Assembly: GCF_024347055.1 (NCBI RefSeq) | Contig: NZ_AP024895.1 | Coordinates: 2,914,001 to 2,978,000, forward strand | Length of the DNA: 64,000 bases | Direction: 5' to 3' | From: Vibrio porteresiae DSM 19223 | GTDB lineage: Bacteria > Pseudomonadota > Gammaproteobacteria > Enterobacterales > Vibrionaceae | Shown here: positions 8,661-17,463 of the stretch, piece after piece | Numbering within the stretch: the first letter of the stretch is position 1 | How the letters are laid out: every line of letters begins with the position of its first letter | The notes under the pieces: generated by a model | The model's input: only the letters and a program-made list of their open reading frames with translations | What the model was told of the DNA's origin: nothing | The model's database searches: none | Made by a program: the position numbers and the translations under genes

Positions 8661-9992
8661 TTGTCTTCTCTCGCTAATCAGAACATCTACACTGTTTCAC
8701 GTTTAAACGCCGAAGTTCGCTTACTGCTTGAAAATGAAATGGGAATTGTCTGGTTACTTGGCGAAATTTCCAATTTCTCTGCGCCTGTTTCTGGTCATTG
8801 GTACCTCACCCTCAAAGACTCTCGTGCTCAAGTTAAAGCTGCCATGTTTAAAGGCAGTAATCGCTTAGTGCCATTTCGTCCGCAAAATGGTCAGCAGGTG
8901 TTAGTGAAAGCACGTTTATCTCTTTATGAGCCGCGTGGCGATTATCAAATCATTATCGAAAGCATGCAGCCAGAAGGCGATGGTCGTTTACAGCAAGAGT
9001 TCGAGAAGCTCAAAATGCAATTGGCCGCAGAAGGCTTATTTGCCCAAACGCTAAAACGTCCTTTACCTGAACACCCTAAACGCGTTGGTATCATCACCTC
9101 TAAAACCGGTGCTGCGTTACATGACATTCTCAATGTACTTAAGCGTCGCGACCCGAGCCTGCCAATCATCATCTATCCAACTATGGTTCAAGGGGATGAA
9201 GCAGCCATTCAGATTGCTCAAGCAATTGGTTGCGCTAATAGTCGTAATGAATGTGATGTTTTGATTGTCGGTCGTGGCGGCGGTTCATTAGAAGATTTAT
9301 GGTGTTTTAACACTGAAATCGTCGCGCGTACTATTGCAGCGAGCCAAATACCAATCATCAGTGCTGTAGGTCATGAAGTGGATGTCACTATCGCCGATTT
9401 CGTCGCCGATGTGAGAGCGCCAACACCCTCAGCAGCAGCCGAGTTAGTGAGTCGCGATAATAGCCACAAAATGCAGGCGTTTTTGAATGCTCAGCAAAAA
9501 CTGGTCAATAGCTGGCGCTATTACTTATCGCAACAAAAGACCCAGTTAACTCAACTGAATTATCGGCTAGATAAACAGCATCCGATGTATCGTTTGGAGC
9601 GTCAACAGCAGCGTTTGGATGAACGGGAAATGCGCTTGAAACAAGCGATATTGAAACGCTGTCAGCAAACTCGCCAGCATTTGGCACAGCAAGAGTATCG
9701 CTTACAACTGGAATCACCAGTCAAACGTCTTACCCAACAACGCCACCAGCTTGCGCTCGTTGAGCAGAAACTCTTTGAGGCAATGCAACGCAGTTTGCTT
9801 AAAAAGCGCTATCAGTTTGGCATGTTGGCGGAAAAACTCGATACCGTAAGTCCACTGTCTACTCTGTCGCGCGGGTACTCAATTACTCGCAATGCTCAAG
9901 GGAAAGTGGTGCGTAGTGCGACAGAGGTCAGCACTGGCGATACCTTGGTAACCCGAGTTGCCGATGGTGAAATTCATTCCACCGTTAATTAA
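8661..9992 (+). CDS. xseA: Exodeoxyribonuclease VII large subunit
   Basis: A 443-residue subunit of the ExoVII nuclease, which with XseB degrades single-stranded DNA to oligonucleotides in repair and recombination. The N-terminal OB-fold (about 1-100) binds DNA, the catalytic domain has GIITSKTGAALHDI and IVGRGGGSLEDLW, and a long coiled-coil stretch rich in Gln, Arg and Leu follows before the C-terminal segment. The start is taken as TTG at 8661, which gives the family N-terminus (SSLANQNIYTVSRLNAEV) and has GGGA upstream; an ATG at 8607 would add 18 unconserved hydrophobic residues. Divergent from guaB; xseB is elsewhere. Confidence 0.95.
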   Translation: MSSLANQNIYTVSRLNAEVRLLLENEMGIVWLLGEISNFSAPVSGHWYLTLKDSRAQVKAAMFKGSNRLVPFRPQNGQQVLVKARLSLYEPRGDYQIIIESMQPEGDGRLQQEFEKLKMQLAAEGLFAQTLKRPLPEHPKRVGIITSKTGAALHDILNVLKRRDPSLPIIIYPTMVQGDEAAIQIAQAIGCANSRNECDVLIVGRGGGSLEDLWCFNTEIVARTIAASQIPIISAVGHEVDVTIADFVADVRAPTPSAAAELVSRDNSHKMQAFLNAQQKLVNSWRYYLSQQKTQLTQLNYRLDKQHPMYRLERQQQRLDEREMRLKQAILKRCQQTRQHLAQQEYRLQLESPVKRLTQQRHQLALVEQKLFEAMQRSLLKKRYQFGMLAEKLDTVSPLSTLSRGYSITRNAQGKVVRSATEVSTGDTLVTRVADGEIHSTVN

Positions 9993-10058
9993 TCAGCCTG
10001 CCAGCGCTTATGCTGAAGCTGGTAATACTGAATAGTTTCATTGTAAAAGAATTATGCA

Positions 10059-10079
10059 GAGGAGGGAGTCCCCCTCCTC
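10059..10079. terminator. Hairpin between convergent xseA and yfgJ
   Basis: GAGGAGGG (10059-10066) pairs with CCCTCCTC (10072-10079) around a five-base loop. It overlaps the yfgJ stop codon. No clear T run on either strand, so termination strength is uncertain. Confidence 0.5.
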
Positions 10080-10296
10080 AACCTACGACAAATTCAATTC
10101 TCACCCGCGATTTAGACTTCAGCTCATTACACTGAGGGCAGAAATAACTCACTGCACCACACGCCTGCAGCTTTTCCATCTGCGCATCGCAATCAGGACA
10201 ATAAGCCAGTTTTTTATAATGCTTCTGGCACTGTTTACAGAGATATTCTCCATCCCAACTCAGTTCTTCCTGACATTCTGGGCACAAATTACTCAT
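10078..10296 (-). CDS. yfgJ: Zinc-ribbon protein, YfgJ family
   Basis: A 72-residue protein with four CxxC pairs (C5/C8, C20/C23, C33/C36, C53/C56) and an extra C46 in LQACGAVSYFC. This spacing and the closing RVRIEFVV match E. coli YfgJ (DUF1407), which sits at the equivalent place between xseA and der. It should bind two zinc ions. No biochemical role is known to me. The gene is single; the gene-free stretch upstream of it is the crtS candidate, whose sequence may overlap its promoter. Confidence 0.85.
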   Translation of the reverse strand: MSNLCPECQEELSWDGEYLCKQCQKHYKKLAYCPDCDAQMEKLQACGAVSYFCPQCNELKSKSRVRIEFVVG

Positions 10297-10319
10297 TGAT
10301 CTTCCCTAGTAAATTACAG

Positions 10320-10603
10320 ACAACGCTATTTAACGAGATCCGTAGCACGACAAAAACGATCTATATCACATTTTAATGCAAAAATTTGATGGTAAATTAC
10401 ACAAAACCATTGGATCTTGAACAGGATCTTTGGCTGATCTTACGCTTTATTCACTTTGATCAGCGATCTGCATAGAAAAGAACTTTTATATAACCACATC
10501 CCGAAAGCATAAGTTACATGTTCTGTATTTCAATTTATAGCGATATAAAATATCGTACAATTACTTATAAAGGAGCATTTTAAGAATTTAATAAAAGGAT
10601 CAT
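10320..10603. other. crtS: Candidate crtS, chromosome 2 replication trigger site
   Basis: A 300-base gene-free stretch between yfgJ and the AlaX-like gene. In V. cholerae the crtS site, which binds RctB and triggers chromosome 2 replication when it is copied, lies between VC0764 and VC0765, which by gene order (der VC0763, xseA VC0766) correspond to these two genes. The stretch holds eight GATC sites (10337, 10358, 10413, 10425, 10436, 10458, 10465, 10598). Those at 10413, 10425, 10436 and 10458 are spaced 12, 11 and 22 bases, in near helical phase. Three GATCTT direct repeats start there, and GCTGATC (10433-10439) forms an inverted repeat with GATCAGC (10458-10464). Identity rests on synteny and on these motifs. 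Confidence 0.75.
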
Positions 10604-11506
10604 TTATTCCGATCGAGCTTTTACATTGGTGTGTATTTCAATGTTCTGGTTATCTATCTGTTTAATTATAATGCAGATTGACGCGAAATCGCTCAGAGAT
10701 CTTGCATGAGTTCCACCACATGGGATCGTCGCCACACAATCATCATCCAAACGGCATTGCCAGTAACGAGATTCCGTTAAAGTTGTGCCATCGCAGATCA
10801 AATCAATCGGATTTCCCAAATCGACCCACGCTAAAAGCTGCTGGTTAACTGCTTTTTCAATTGCATCTAAGTCAGTAACGAAAACATCGGTATTAAATCC
10901 GCGTTTACGTAAGGTTTTGCCCAAGCGGTAACCAACGACAGCTTGCAAAGGCAAGATTTGACTCGATGACTGAGCATAACGATGAAAATCCCAGTGATTG
11001 AGGGAATCTTTCATCTCAGCATCTTTACGCCAGTAGGTTTCATTGGCTAACACTTGGTTCAAAGCTAGGCTTGTGAGGTGTTCTGCGCTGTGGGCCAAGC
11101 TAAGCGCGTGTTGATGCACCACATCAACCACCAAGCGAACCGCTTGCCCGAGTTGAAGACCATGGTGTGAGCCCGCTATACGGTGTACCACAACAAAAGC
11201 CCAACCTGCTGTATCACGTTTTACGGAAATCGACTTATCCACTTCAAGTTTGCCTGACTCAAGGTCAATCGCCCCAGTAAGGCAATCAATCACCGTAAAT
11301 ACATCATCAGCGATCTGCAGTGAACCTTGATCGGCTGGATGATCAGGCCATAGATGACTCACCGGATGGAAATTGGTGCTAAGTGTAACAATATCTGTGT
11401 AACTCTCTCCTTCCTGTATCGACATGATCGCGGTTTCTAGCGACTCGCTAGAATATGGGAAGGTAACCTGAGTAGGGACAAGCGGGATGAAGGTTTGAGA
11501 TGACAT
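10604..11506 (-). CDS. Alanyl-tRNA editing protein, AlaX-like
   Basis: A 300-residue protein related to the editing domain of alanyl-tRNA synthetase, which hydrolyses mischarged Ser- or Gly-tRNA(Ala) in the cytosol. The zinc-binding motifs are present: HSAEH at residues 139-143 and CGGTH at 263-267. The start at 11506 (MSSQTF) has GAGGAG upstream; an upstream in-frame ATG at 11548 would run into the terminator stem and is unlikely. A strong terminator lies 32 bases before the start, so expression needs a promoter squeezed in between or read-through from der. No synthetase domain is attached, so it is a free-standing trans-editing factor. Confidence 0.85.
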   Translation of the reverse strand: MSSQTFIPLVPTQVTFPYSSESLETAIMSIQEGESYTDIVTLSTNFHPVSHLWPDHPADQGSLQIADDVFTVIDCLTGAIDLESGKLEVDKSISVKRDTAGWAFVVVHRIAGSHHGLQLGQAVRLVVDVVHQHALSLAHSAEHLTSLALNQVLANETYWRKDAEMKDSLNHWDFHRYAQSSSQILPLQAVVGYRLGKTLRKRGFNTDVFVTDLDAIEKAVNQQLLAWVDLGNPIDLICDGTTLTESRYWQCRLDDDCVATIPCGGTHARSLSDFASICIIIKQIDNQNIEIHTNVKARSE

Positions 11507-11537
11507 AAGGGCTCCTCTAAGAAAAGCCCAGAATAGC

Positions 11538-11565
11538 AAAAAGCCCAAGAGACTTGGGCTTTTTT
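11538..11565. terminator. Strong terminator between der and the AlaX-like gene
   Basis: AAGCCCAAG (11541-11549) and CTTGGGCTT (11553-11561) around loop AGA, with T runs on both strands. It ends der transcription and precedes the AlaX-like start by only 32 bases. Confidence 0.9.
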
Positions 11566-11569
11566 ATGA

Positions 11570-13054
11570 TTACTTTCTGCGAGATTTTACAGCACTCATC
11601 AAACGCTTACGTTTACGCTCTTGCGATAACGTCAGTTTGTCACCCTTGTTCTCAAATGGGTTTTCACTGCTTTGGAACTGGATACGAATCGGTGTACCCA
11701 TGATTTCCAACGAACGACGGTAGTAGTTCATCAGATAACGTTTGTAAGCATCTGGCAACTCATTGACCAAGTTACCGTGGATCACGATAATTGGTGGGTT
11801 ATAACCACCTGCGTGCGCGTATTTCAACTTCACGCGACGACCACGAACCAATGGCGGCTGGTGATCATCAGTAGCCATCTTCATAACACGGGTTAGAACA
11901 GAAGTACCAACACGTGTCGTTGCTGACTTATACGCTTCTTGAACAGATTCAAACAAGTGACCAACACCCGTACCATGCAATGCCGAGATAAAGTGAATAC
12001 GAGCAAAATCGACGAAACCAAGACGGCGGTCGAGCTCTTTCTTCACGCGCTCTTTCACATCAGTAGAAAGACCATCCCACTTATTCACAGCAATAACGAT
12101 TGAACGACCGGCATTGAGAGCAAAACCAAGTAGACTCAAATCTTGATCAGATAGGTTCTCACGAGCATCAACCACTAGCAGAATCACGTTCGCATCTTCA
12201 ATCGCTTTCAACGTTTTTACGACGGAGAACTTCTCTACCGTTTCGTTGATACGTTTACGACGACGTACACCAGCAGTATCGATCAATACATATTCACGAC
12301 CATCACGCTCCATTGGGATATAGATAGAGTCGCGTGTAGTTCCTGGCATATCGTAAACAACAACACGTTCTTCACCCAAAATACGGTTAGTCAGCGTTGA
12401 TTTACCTACGTTTGGACGACCAATGATCGCGAGCTTAATTGGCTGATCTTGAAGGCGTTTAAACTCTTCCTCTGCTTCTTCTTCAGAGTACTCAAGTTTC
12501 TCTTCATCAGAATCTTCAAACTGAGTCAGATCTTCTAACAACGCATCTTCTTCAGCCATCGCTTCTGCAAGCGGGTTCAAAGCACGGTCAATCAATGCGT
12601 TGACACCACGGCCATGAGCTGCAGCGATTTGGAACATTTTATCCATGCCCAGTTGCCAGAACTCAGCACTTGCGGCTTCTGCATCAATACCATCAACCTT
12701 GTTTACTACCAAGAAAGAAGGCTTTTCAATTTTACGTAAATGATTGGCGATCGCTTCATCTGAAACGGTCAAACCAGCACGACCATCGACAAGGAAGAGC
12801 ACAACGTCAGCTTCTTCAATCGCAGCAAGCGACTGTTCAGCCATCTTAGTTTCAACGCCCTCTTCGCTGCCATCGATACCGCCGGTATCGATCACAATGA
12901 ACTCATGCTCACCAAGTTGAGCACGGCCATATTTGCGGTCACGAGTAAGACCAGGAAAGTCAGCGACTAATGCATCCCGTGTGCGAGTGAGTCGATTAAA
13001 TAGCGTTGATTTACCAACGTTAGGACGCCCAACAAGAGCAACAACAGGTACCAT
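11570..13054 (-). CDS. der: Ribosome assembly GTPase Der (EngA)
   Basis: A 494-residue essential GTPase with two tandem G domains that acts in maturation of the 50S ribosomal subunit. Each domain has a GRPNVGKST P-loop (near residues 8 and 214) with DFPGLTRD and DMPGTTRD switch regions and NKVD/NKWD specificity motifs. An acidic linker rich in Glu joins the domains, as in gamma-proteobacteria, and a KH-like domain with a basic tail (QERKRKRLMSAVKSRRK) ends the protein. It is transcribed away from bamB, from which a terminator separates it. Confidence 0.98.
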   Translation of the reverse strand: MVPVVALVGRPNVGKSTLFNRLTRTRDALVADFPGLTRDRKYGRAQLGEHEFIVIDTGGIDGSEEGVETKMAEQSLAAIEEADVVLFLVDGRAGLTVSDEAIANHLRKIEKPSFLVVNKVDGIDAEAASAEFWQLGMDKMFQIAAAHGRGVNALIDRALNPLAEAMAEEDALLEDLTQFEDSDEEKLEYSEEEAEEEFKRLQDQPIKLAIIGRPNVGKSTLTNRILGEERVVVYDMPGTTRDSIYIPMERDGREYVLIDTAGVRRRKRINETVEKFSVVKTLKAIEDANVILLVVDARENLSDQDLSLLGFALNAGRSIVIAVNKWDGLSTDVKERVKKELDRRLGFVDFARIHFISALHGTGVGHLFESVQEAYKSATTRVGTSVLTRVMKMATDDHQPPLVRGRRVKLKYAHAGGYNPPIIVIHGNLVNELPDAYKRYLMNYYRRSLEIMGTPIRIQFQSSENPFENKGDKLTLSQERKRKRLMSAVKSRRK

Positions 13055-13150
13055 AATAACCTCTACAAATCTTCGTTCTTATGTAGTTATAGGTAAATAT
13101 TCTCTCTCTAGAATTAATTTTTACCTAAAATCACATCTCAATTAATACCA

Positions 13151-13189
13151 ATAAAACGGCTCCTAGCTGTTTCCAACCAGGAGCCGTTT
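13151..13189 (-). terminator. Terminator of bamB
   Basis: AAACGGCTCCT (13154-13164) pairs with AGGAGCCGTTT (13179-13189), followed by U residues on the transcript strand. Confidence 0.85.
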
Positions 13190-13206
13190 GTGAATTATAT
13201 CACGAA

Positions 13207-14370
13207 TTAATGTTTGATCGTCAGTTTCTTTACAGAACCATCACGAGTCACAACAACGAATCCGTCATCTAGAGCGATAGGCGCAACAGAGAAACCGCTG
13301 CTATCAATATCATCTTCAGCAGCAAAATCACCGGTTTCTGGATTGATCCAGTACAGATAACCTTGCGCATCACCAACAACTATATAGCCGTCGATCATGG
13401 CAGGCGGCGTCAGTAAACGGTTTTCTAACTTAGTGTTTTTCCAAAGTTCAGTACCACTACGTGCATCAACGGCAACGAGGTGATCGTTATCTGTCACTAA
13501 ATACACTTTACTACCGTCGGTTGCCATATTTTTCGAAGACGAGTAATTACGCTTCCAAATAGGATTGCCTGAACGGAGGTCGATTGCGACTAACTGACCA
13601 TTGAAACCAATGGTGTATAGATTAGAACCGATCAGTAATGGCGATGCATCCACATCCACTAAACGATCAATCTCTGTCGCACCTTTAGGCTGACCAATTG
13701 GCTGTTGCCAAATCAGCTGACCACGTTCAACAATTGCTGCAGCTAGACGACCAGAAGGAGTTCCCCAGAACACACCACCAGAAAACGCAATAGGTTGGCT
13801 ATCACCGCGCAACGTCAGTGTTGGAACTTCAGTGTTAATCACCCAACGTTGCTTACCATCTTCATGATCAAGCGCCACCAAAGTGCCACGACTGGTATTC
13901 ACCATAACCAGGCTATCATCGGTAGCGGGTGCAGCTAATACTTCACCATCCACTTCCGCTGACCATTTTTTCTCGCCAGTTTTTTCATCTAACGCGAAAA
14001 CAGTACCATTTTCACTGCCGATATAAATGAGCCCGTACGCAGCAGAAATACCGCCAGAGAGACGCGCTGTGTCATCTTCTTCTAGATCAGTTTCCCAGAG
14101 TGTATCACCGGTTTTTGGATCAAGTGCTTTAACTAATCCATCACGCGCAGCGACAAACACTTTGCCATAATTGACAACCGGAGTAAGTTCAGAAAAGTAC
14201 TGACCCACACCTGATCCAATTGAAGCACTCCAATCTGTGTTTGAAGAAAATTGGTTTTGCACTTGAGGAACCGGCGCCATAACCACGTTATCTTCTTCAC
14301 CAGCACAACCAGCCAACAGCCCCAATACAGACATCGACAGCAGTACCTTGTTGAACATCTTATTCATCAA
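13207..14370 (-). CDS. bamB: Outer membrane assembly lipoprotein BamB
   Basis: A 387-residue lipoprotein of the BAM complex, which inserts beta-barrel proteins in the outer membrane. The N-terminus has a lipoprotein signal peptide with lipobox LAGC, the lipidated cysteine being C22. The rest is an eight-bladed beta-propeller with repeated PQQ-like blades such as ALDPKTGDTLWE, ALDEKTGEKKWS and AIDLRSGNPIWK. It follows yfgM by 11 bases on the same strand, so the two are co-transcribed, and a terminator ends the unit. Confidence 0.97.
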   Translation of the reverse strand: MMNKMFNKVLLSMSVLGLLAGCAGEEDNVVMAPVPQVQNQFSSNTDWSASIGSGVGQYFSELTPVVNYGKVFVAARDGLVKALDPKTGDTLWETDLEEDDTARLSGGISAAYGLIYIGSENGTVFALDEKTGEKKWSAEVDGEVLAAPATDDSLVMVNTSRGTLVALDHEDGKQRWVINTEVPTLTLRGDSQPIAFSGGVFWGTPSGRLAAAIVERGQLIWQQPIGQPKGATEIDRLVDVDASPLLIGSNLYTIGFNGQLVAIDLRSGNPIWKRNYSSSKNMATDGSKVYLVTDNDHLVAVDARSGTELWKNTKLENRLLTPPAMIDGYIVVGDAQGYLYWINPETGDFAAEDDIDSSGFSVAPIALDDGFVVVTRDGSVKKLTIKH

Positions 14371-14381
14371 CTCAGGTTCCC

Positions 14382-14996
14382 TTATTTAGCTAGATCGTCC
14401 AGTTTCATCTGTAGCGTTTGACTTGCATCGTGAGCTTGTTGCGCTTCAGTGTACGCCGTGTAAGCCCCCGCTTTATCGCCTTTACGCATCAGTACATCGC
14501 CACGTAGCTCAGCTACACGACCTGTTAGGCTCTGATCTTTAATGCCTTCTAAGGTTTTTAACGCTTCGTCATATTTACCCAGTTCAGCTTGAACTCGAGC
14601 AACACGGAACGTAATCACAGAACTTAATGCAGCATCATCAGTATGTTGTTGAGCCCATTGAAGTTGAGTTAGAGCATCATCCAATTTACCCGCTTCAATT
14701 TGCACTTTTGCCAATTGAGTGGCTGCCAACACTGCGTATTGCGTGTCTTTGTTCGCATCGATGTAATTTTGGATATCTTGATCCGCTTTTACGCCTTGAG
14801 CTGCAAGAGTCTGAACAATTTTGGTGTAATTCGCCGATGCTGATTCTTGTTCAGCCACCATAGAGTTATGGTAATAACGCCAGCCAAATAGACCACCAAG
14901 ACCGATTACAGCGCCAATAACAACAGCAGTACCGTTCTGTTTCCACCAATCTTTGATCGCTTCAACTGTCTGTTCTTCAGTATCGTAGAGTTCCAC
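14382..14996 (-). CDS. yfgM: Periplasmic chaperone YfgM, SecYEG-associated
   Basis: A 204-residue protein with a short cytosolic N-terminus, one membrane anchor at about residues 23-41 (GTAVVIGAVIGLGGLFGW) and a periplasmic domain of TPR-like repeats. E. coli YfgM joins PpiD at the Sec translocon. The gene lies between hisS (42 bases upstream) and bamB (11 bases downstream), as in E. coli. Confidence 0.93.
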   Translation of the reverse strand: MELYDTEEQTVEAIKDWWKQNGTAVVIGAVIGLGGLFGWRYYHNSMVAEQESASANYTKIVQTLAAQGVKADQDIQNYIDANKDTQYAVLAATQLAKVQIEAGKLDDALTQLQWAQQHTDDAALSSVITFRVARVQAELGKYDEALKTLEGIKDQSLTGRVAELRGDVLMRKGDKAGAYTAYTEAQQAHDASQTLQMKLDDLAK

Positions 14997-15038
14997 TTCC
15001 TGTCCTTCTTAAATAAGATGTCTCAACAATTAGTACGT

Positions 15039-16304
15039 TTAGACGAGATGAGCCAATTGAGCTGCGATATCACCTTGAGCAACAGTTGTTTGCTCGCCAC
15101 CAGCGAGATCTTTCAAAACAACAGTGCCTTGTGCAACTTCGTCTTCACCTAATACCAAAGCAACTGCCGCACCGACTTTGTCCGCGCGTTTAAATTGTTT
15201 CTTAAAGTTACCGCCACCGCAGTGGTTCATTACGCGTAAGCCTGGTACTTGTTCACGTAGTTTTTCAGCAAGCTTCATACCTGCCATCATGGTACCTTCG
15301 CCACCAGTAACAAGGTACACATCCACTGCGCGACGAACTTCTTGGTTACCTAGAGTTTCAAGCATGAGAACTAGACGTTCTAGACCCATAGCAAAACCTA
15401 CAGCTGGCGTTGCTTTTCCACCTAGTTGTTCAACCAAGCCGTCATAACGACCACCACCACAAACAGTACCTTGAGCACCTAAGCTTTCAGTGATCCATTC
15501 AAATACGGTACGGTTGTAGTAATCCAAACCACGTACTAAACGTTCATTTACCGTGTATTCGATACCTGCAGCGTCAAGAAGTTCACATAGACCAGCAAAA
15601 TGTTGCTTAGATTCTTCATCTAAGTAATCAGAGAGTTTAGGTGCATCACCCAAGATCGCCTGAATGTCTTGGTTCTTAGTATCAAGAACACGCAGAGGGT
15701 TGGTGTACATACGACGTTTGGCATCTTCGTCCAACACTTCTTCGTGCTGTTCAAGGAACGCAATCAGTGCTGTACGGTAGTTACCACGAGCTTCAAGAGA
15801 ACCAATTGAGTTCAATTCCAAACGTAGGTGTTCTGCAATACCGAGTTCACGCCATAGACGCGCAGTCATCATGATCAGCTCAGCATCCACATCTGGGCCA
15901 TCGATACCAAACACTTCTACACCACATTGGTGGAATTGACGGTAACGACCTTTCTGAGGACGTTCATGACGGAACATTGGGCCCATGTACCATAGGCGTT
16001 GTTCTTGGTTGTAAAGTAGGCCATTTTCGATACCAGAACGAACACAACCCGCCGTACCTTCAGGGCGAAGAGTTAGGCTGTCACCATTGTCATCAAAGGT
16101 GTACATCTCTTTCTCAACCACGTCGGTCACTTCGCCAATCGCACGTTTGAACAGATGAGTCATCTCAACGATAGGCATACGCACTTCGCTATAGCCATAT
16201 GCGCTAATTACATTTTTAATGATGCCTTCTGCTTTTTGCCAAAGCGGAGACTGGGTTGGGAGGCAATCGTTCATGCCTCGAATTGCTTGGATAGTCTTAG
16301 CCAC
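15039..16304 (-). CDS. hisS: Histidine--tRNA ligase
   Basis: A 421-residue class II aminoacyl-tRNA synthetase that charges tRNA(His). Motif 2 is FRHERPQKGRYRQFHQ, the histidine-binding loops are LVRGLDYYNRTVFEW and the GGGRYDGL segment, and motif 3 is VGFAMGLERL. The C-terminal anticodon-binding domain follows from about residue 325. It is in a minus-strand run rodZ-ispG-hisS-yfgM-bamB with short gaps. Confidence 0.98.
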   Translation of the reverse strand: MAKTIQAIRGMNDCLPTQSPLWQKAEGIIKNVISAYGYSEVRMPIVEMTHLFKRAIGEVTDVVEKEMYTFDDNGDSLTLRPEGTAGCVRSGIENGLLYNQEQRLWYMGPMFRHERPQKGRYRQFHQCGVEVFGIDGPDVDAELIMMTARLWRELGIAEHLRLELNSIGSLEARGNYRTALIAFLEQHEEVLDEDAKRRMYTNPLRVLDTKNQDIQAILGDAPKLSDYLDEESKQHFAGLCELLDAAGIEYTVNERLVRGLDYYNRTVFEWITESLGAQGTVCGGGRYDGLVEQLGGKATPAVGFAMGLERLVLMLETLGNQEVRRAVDVYLVTGGEGTMMAGMKLAEKLREQVPGLRVMNHCGGGNFKKQFKRADKVGAAVALVLGEDEVAQGTVVLKDLAGGEQTTVAQGDIAAQLAHLV

Positions 16305-16329
16305 AATACTTACCGTAATTTCGTTGAGA

Positions 16330-17454
16330 TTAATCGTTGTCTAATTGCTTCACTTCGATGCGATTTTTTTCATCGAGCAAAGCGGCTTTAGCGCGAATTC
16401 TCGCTTCGAGTTGGTCGATCAGATTATCGTTGTCGAAACGTTCTTTCTGACGTACGCCATCTTCGTAAAGAGCACTTTTCTTGTTGCTCCCAGCCAGTCC
16501 AAGATGAGCAGCTTCTGCTTCACCAGGACCATTAACAACACAGCCAATGACTGAAACATCCATTGGAGTCAGAATGTCTTCAAGACGCTGTTCCAATGCG
16601 TTTACTGTTCCAATCACATCAAATTCTTGTCGAGAACAAGTTGGGCAGGCAATAAAGTTGATGCCACGTGAGCGAATACGCAGAGATTTGAGGATATCAA
16701 ATCCGACTTTAATCTCTTCCACTGGATTGGCAGCCAAAGAGATACGCAAGGTATCACCAATGCCTTCAGCCAGTAGTAGGCCTAAGCCCACAGCAGATTT
16801 CACCGCACCAGCACGAGCACCGCCCGCTTCAGTAATACCAAGGTGCAAAGGTTGATCAATCTGTTTTGCTAACAGACGATATGCGTCCACAGCAAGGAAA
16901 ACGTCAGACGCTTTAACACTGACTTTAAATTGATCAAAATTCAGGCGATCCAAAATATCCACATGACGCATTGCAGATTCCAGCAAAGCTTGTGGGGTTG
17001 GCTCGCCATATTTTTCTTGAAGGTCTTTTTCTAAAGAACCGCCATTTACACCAATACGGATAGGGATATTTTTGTCGCGCGCACAATCCACCACTGAACG
17101 GATACGACTTTCGTTACCGATGTTACCAGGGTTAATACGCAAACAGTCCACACCATATTCAGCCACTTTTAACGCAATACGGTAGTCAAAGTGAATATCT
17201 GCCACTAGAGGAACAGAAACTTGCTGTTTGATGAGTTTGAACGCTTCAGCGGCGTCCATGGTTGGAACCGATACGCGAACAATATCCGCGCCGACTTTTT
17301 CTAAAGAACGAATTTGCGCAACTGTCGCATCTACGTCAGTTGTACGAGTATTCGTCATAGATTGAACAGCGATGGGCGCACCATCGCCAATGGGTACATT
17401 ACCCACGTAAATACGTGTCGATTTACGACGTTTGATTGGAGACTCGTGCTGCAT
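16330..17454 (-). CDS. ispG: 4-hydroxy-3-methylbut-2-en-1-yl diphosphate synthase (IspG/GcpE)
   Basis: A 374-residue iron-sulfur enzyme of the non-mevalonate isoprenoid pathway that reduces MEcPP to HMBPP. The N-terminal TIM barrel (about 1-250) is followed by the cluster domain, with ligands in CPTCSRQEFDVI and GCVVNGPGEA. The start MQHESPIKRRKSTRIYVG is the family form. It lies 9 bases after rodZ and 25 before hisS, so is probably co-transcribed. Its cluster is supplied by the isc genes in this window. Confidence 0.98.
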   Translation of the reverse strand: MQHESPIKRRKSTRIYVGNVPIGDGAPIAVQSMTNTRTTDVDATVAQIRSLEKVGADIVRVSVPTMDAAEAFKLIKQQVSVPLVADIHFDYRIALKVAEYGVDCLRINPGNIGNESRIRSVVDCARDKNIPIRIGVNGGSLEKDLQEKYGEPTPQALLESAMRHVDILDRLNFDQFKVSVKASDVFLAVDAYRLLAKQIDQPLHLGITEAGGARAGAVKSAVGLGLLLAEGIGDTLRISLAANPVEEIKVGFDILKSLRIRSRGINFIACPTCSRQEFDVIGTVNALEQRLEDILTPMDVSVIGCVVNGPGEAEAAHLGLAGSNKKSALYEDGVRQKERFDNDNLIDQLEARIRAKAALLDEKNRIEVKQLDND

Positions 17455-17463
17455 AGTAATTGT

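Noticed and set aside
10413..10468. GATC cluster as a replication origin (oriC)
   Set aside because: No DnaA boxes, no AT-rich 13-mers of oriC type and no gidA, mnmG or dnaA neighbours. The crtS reading fits the synteny better.
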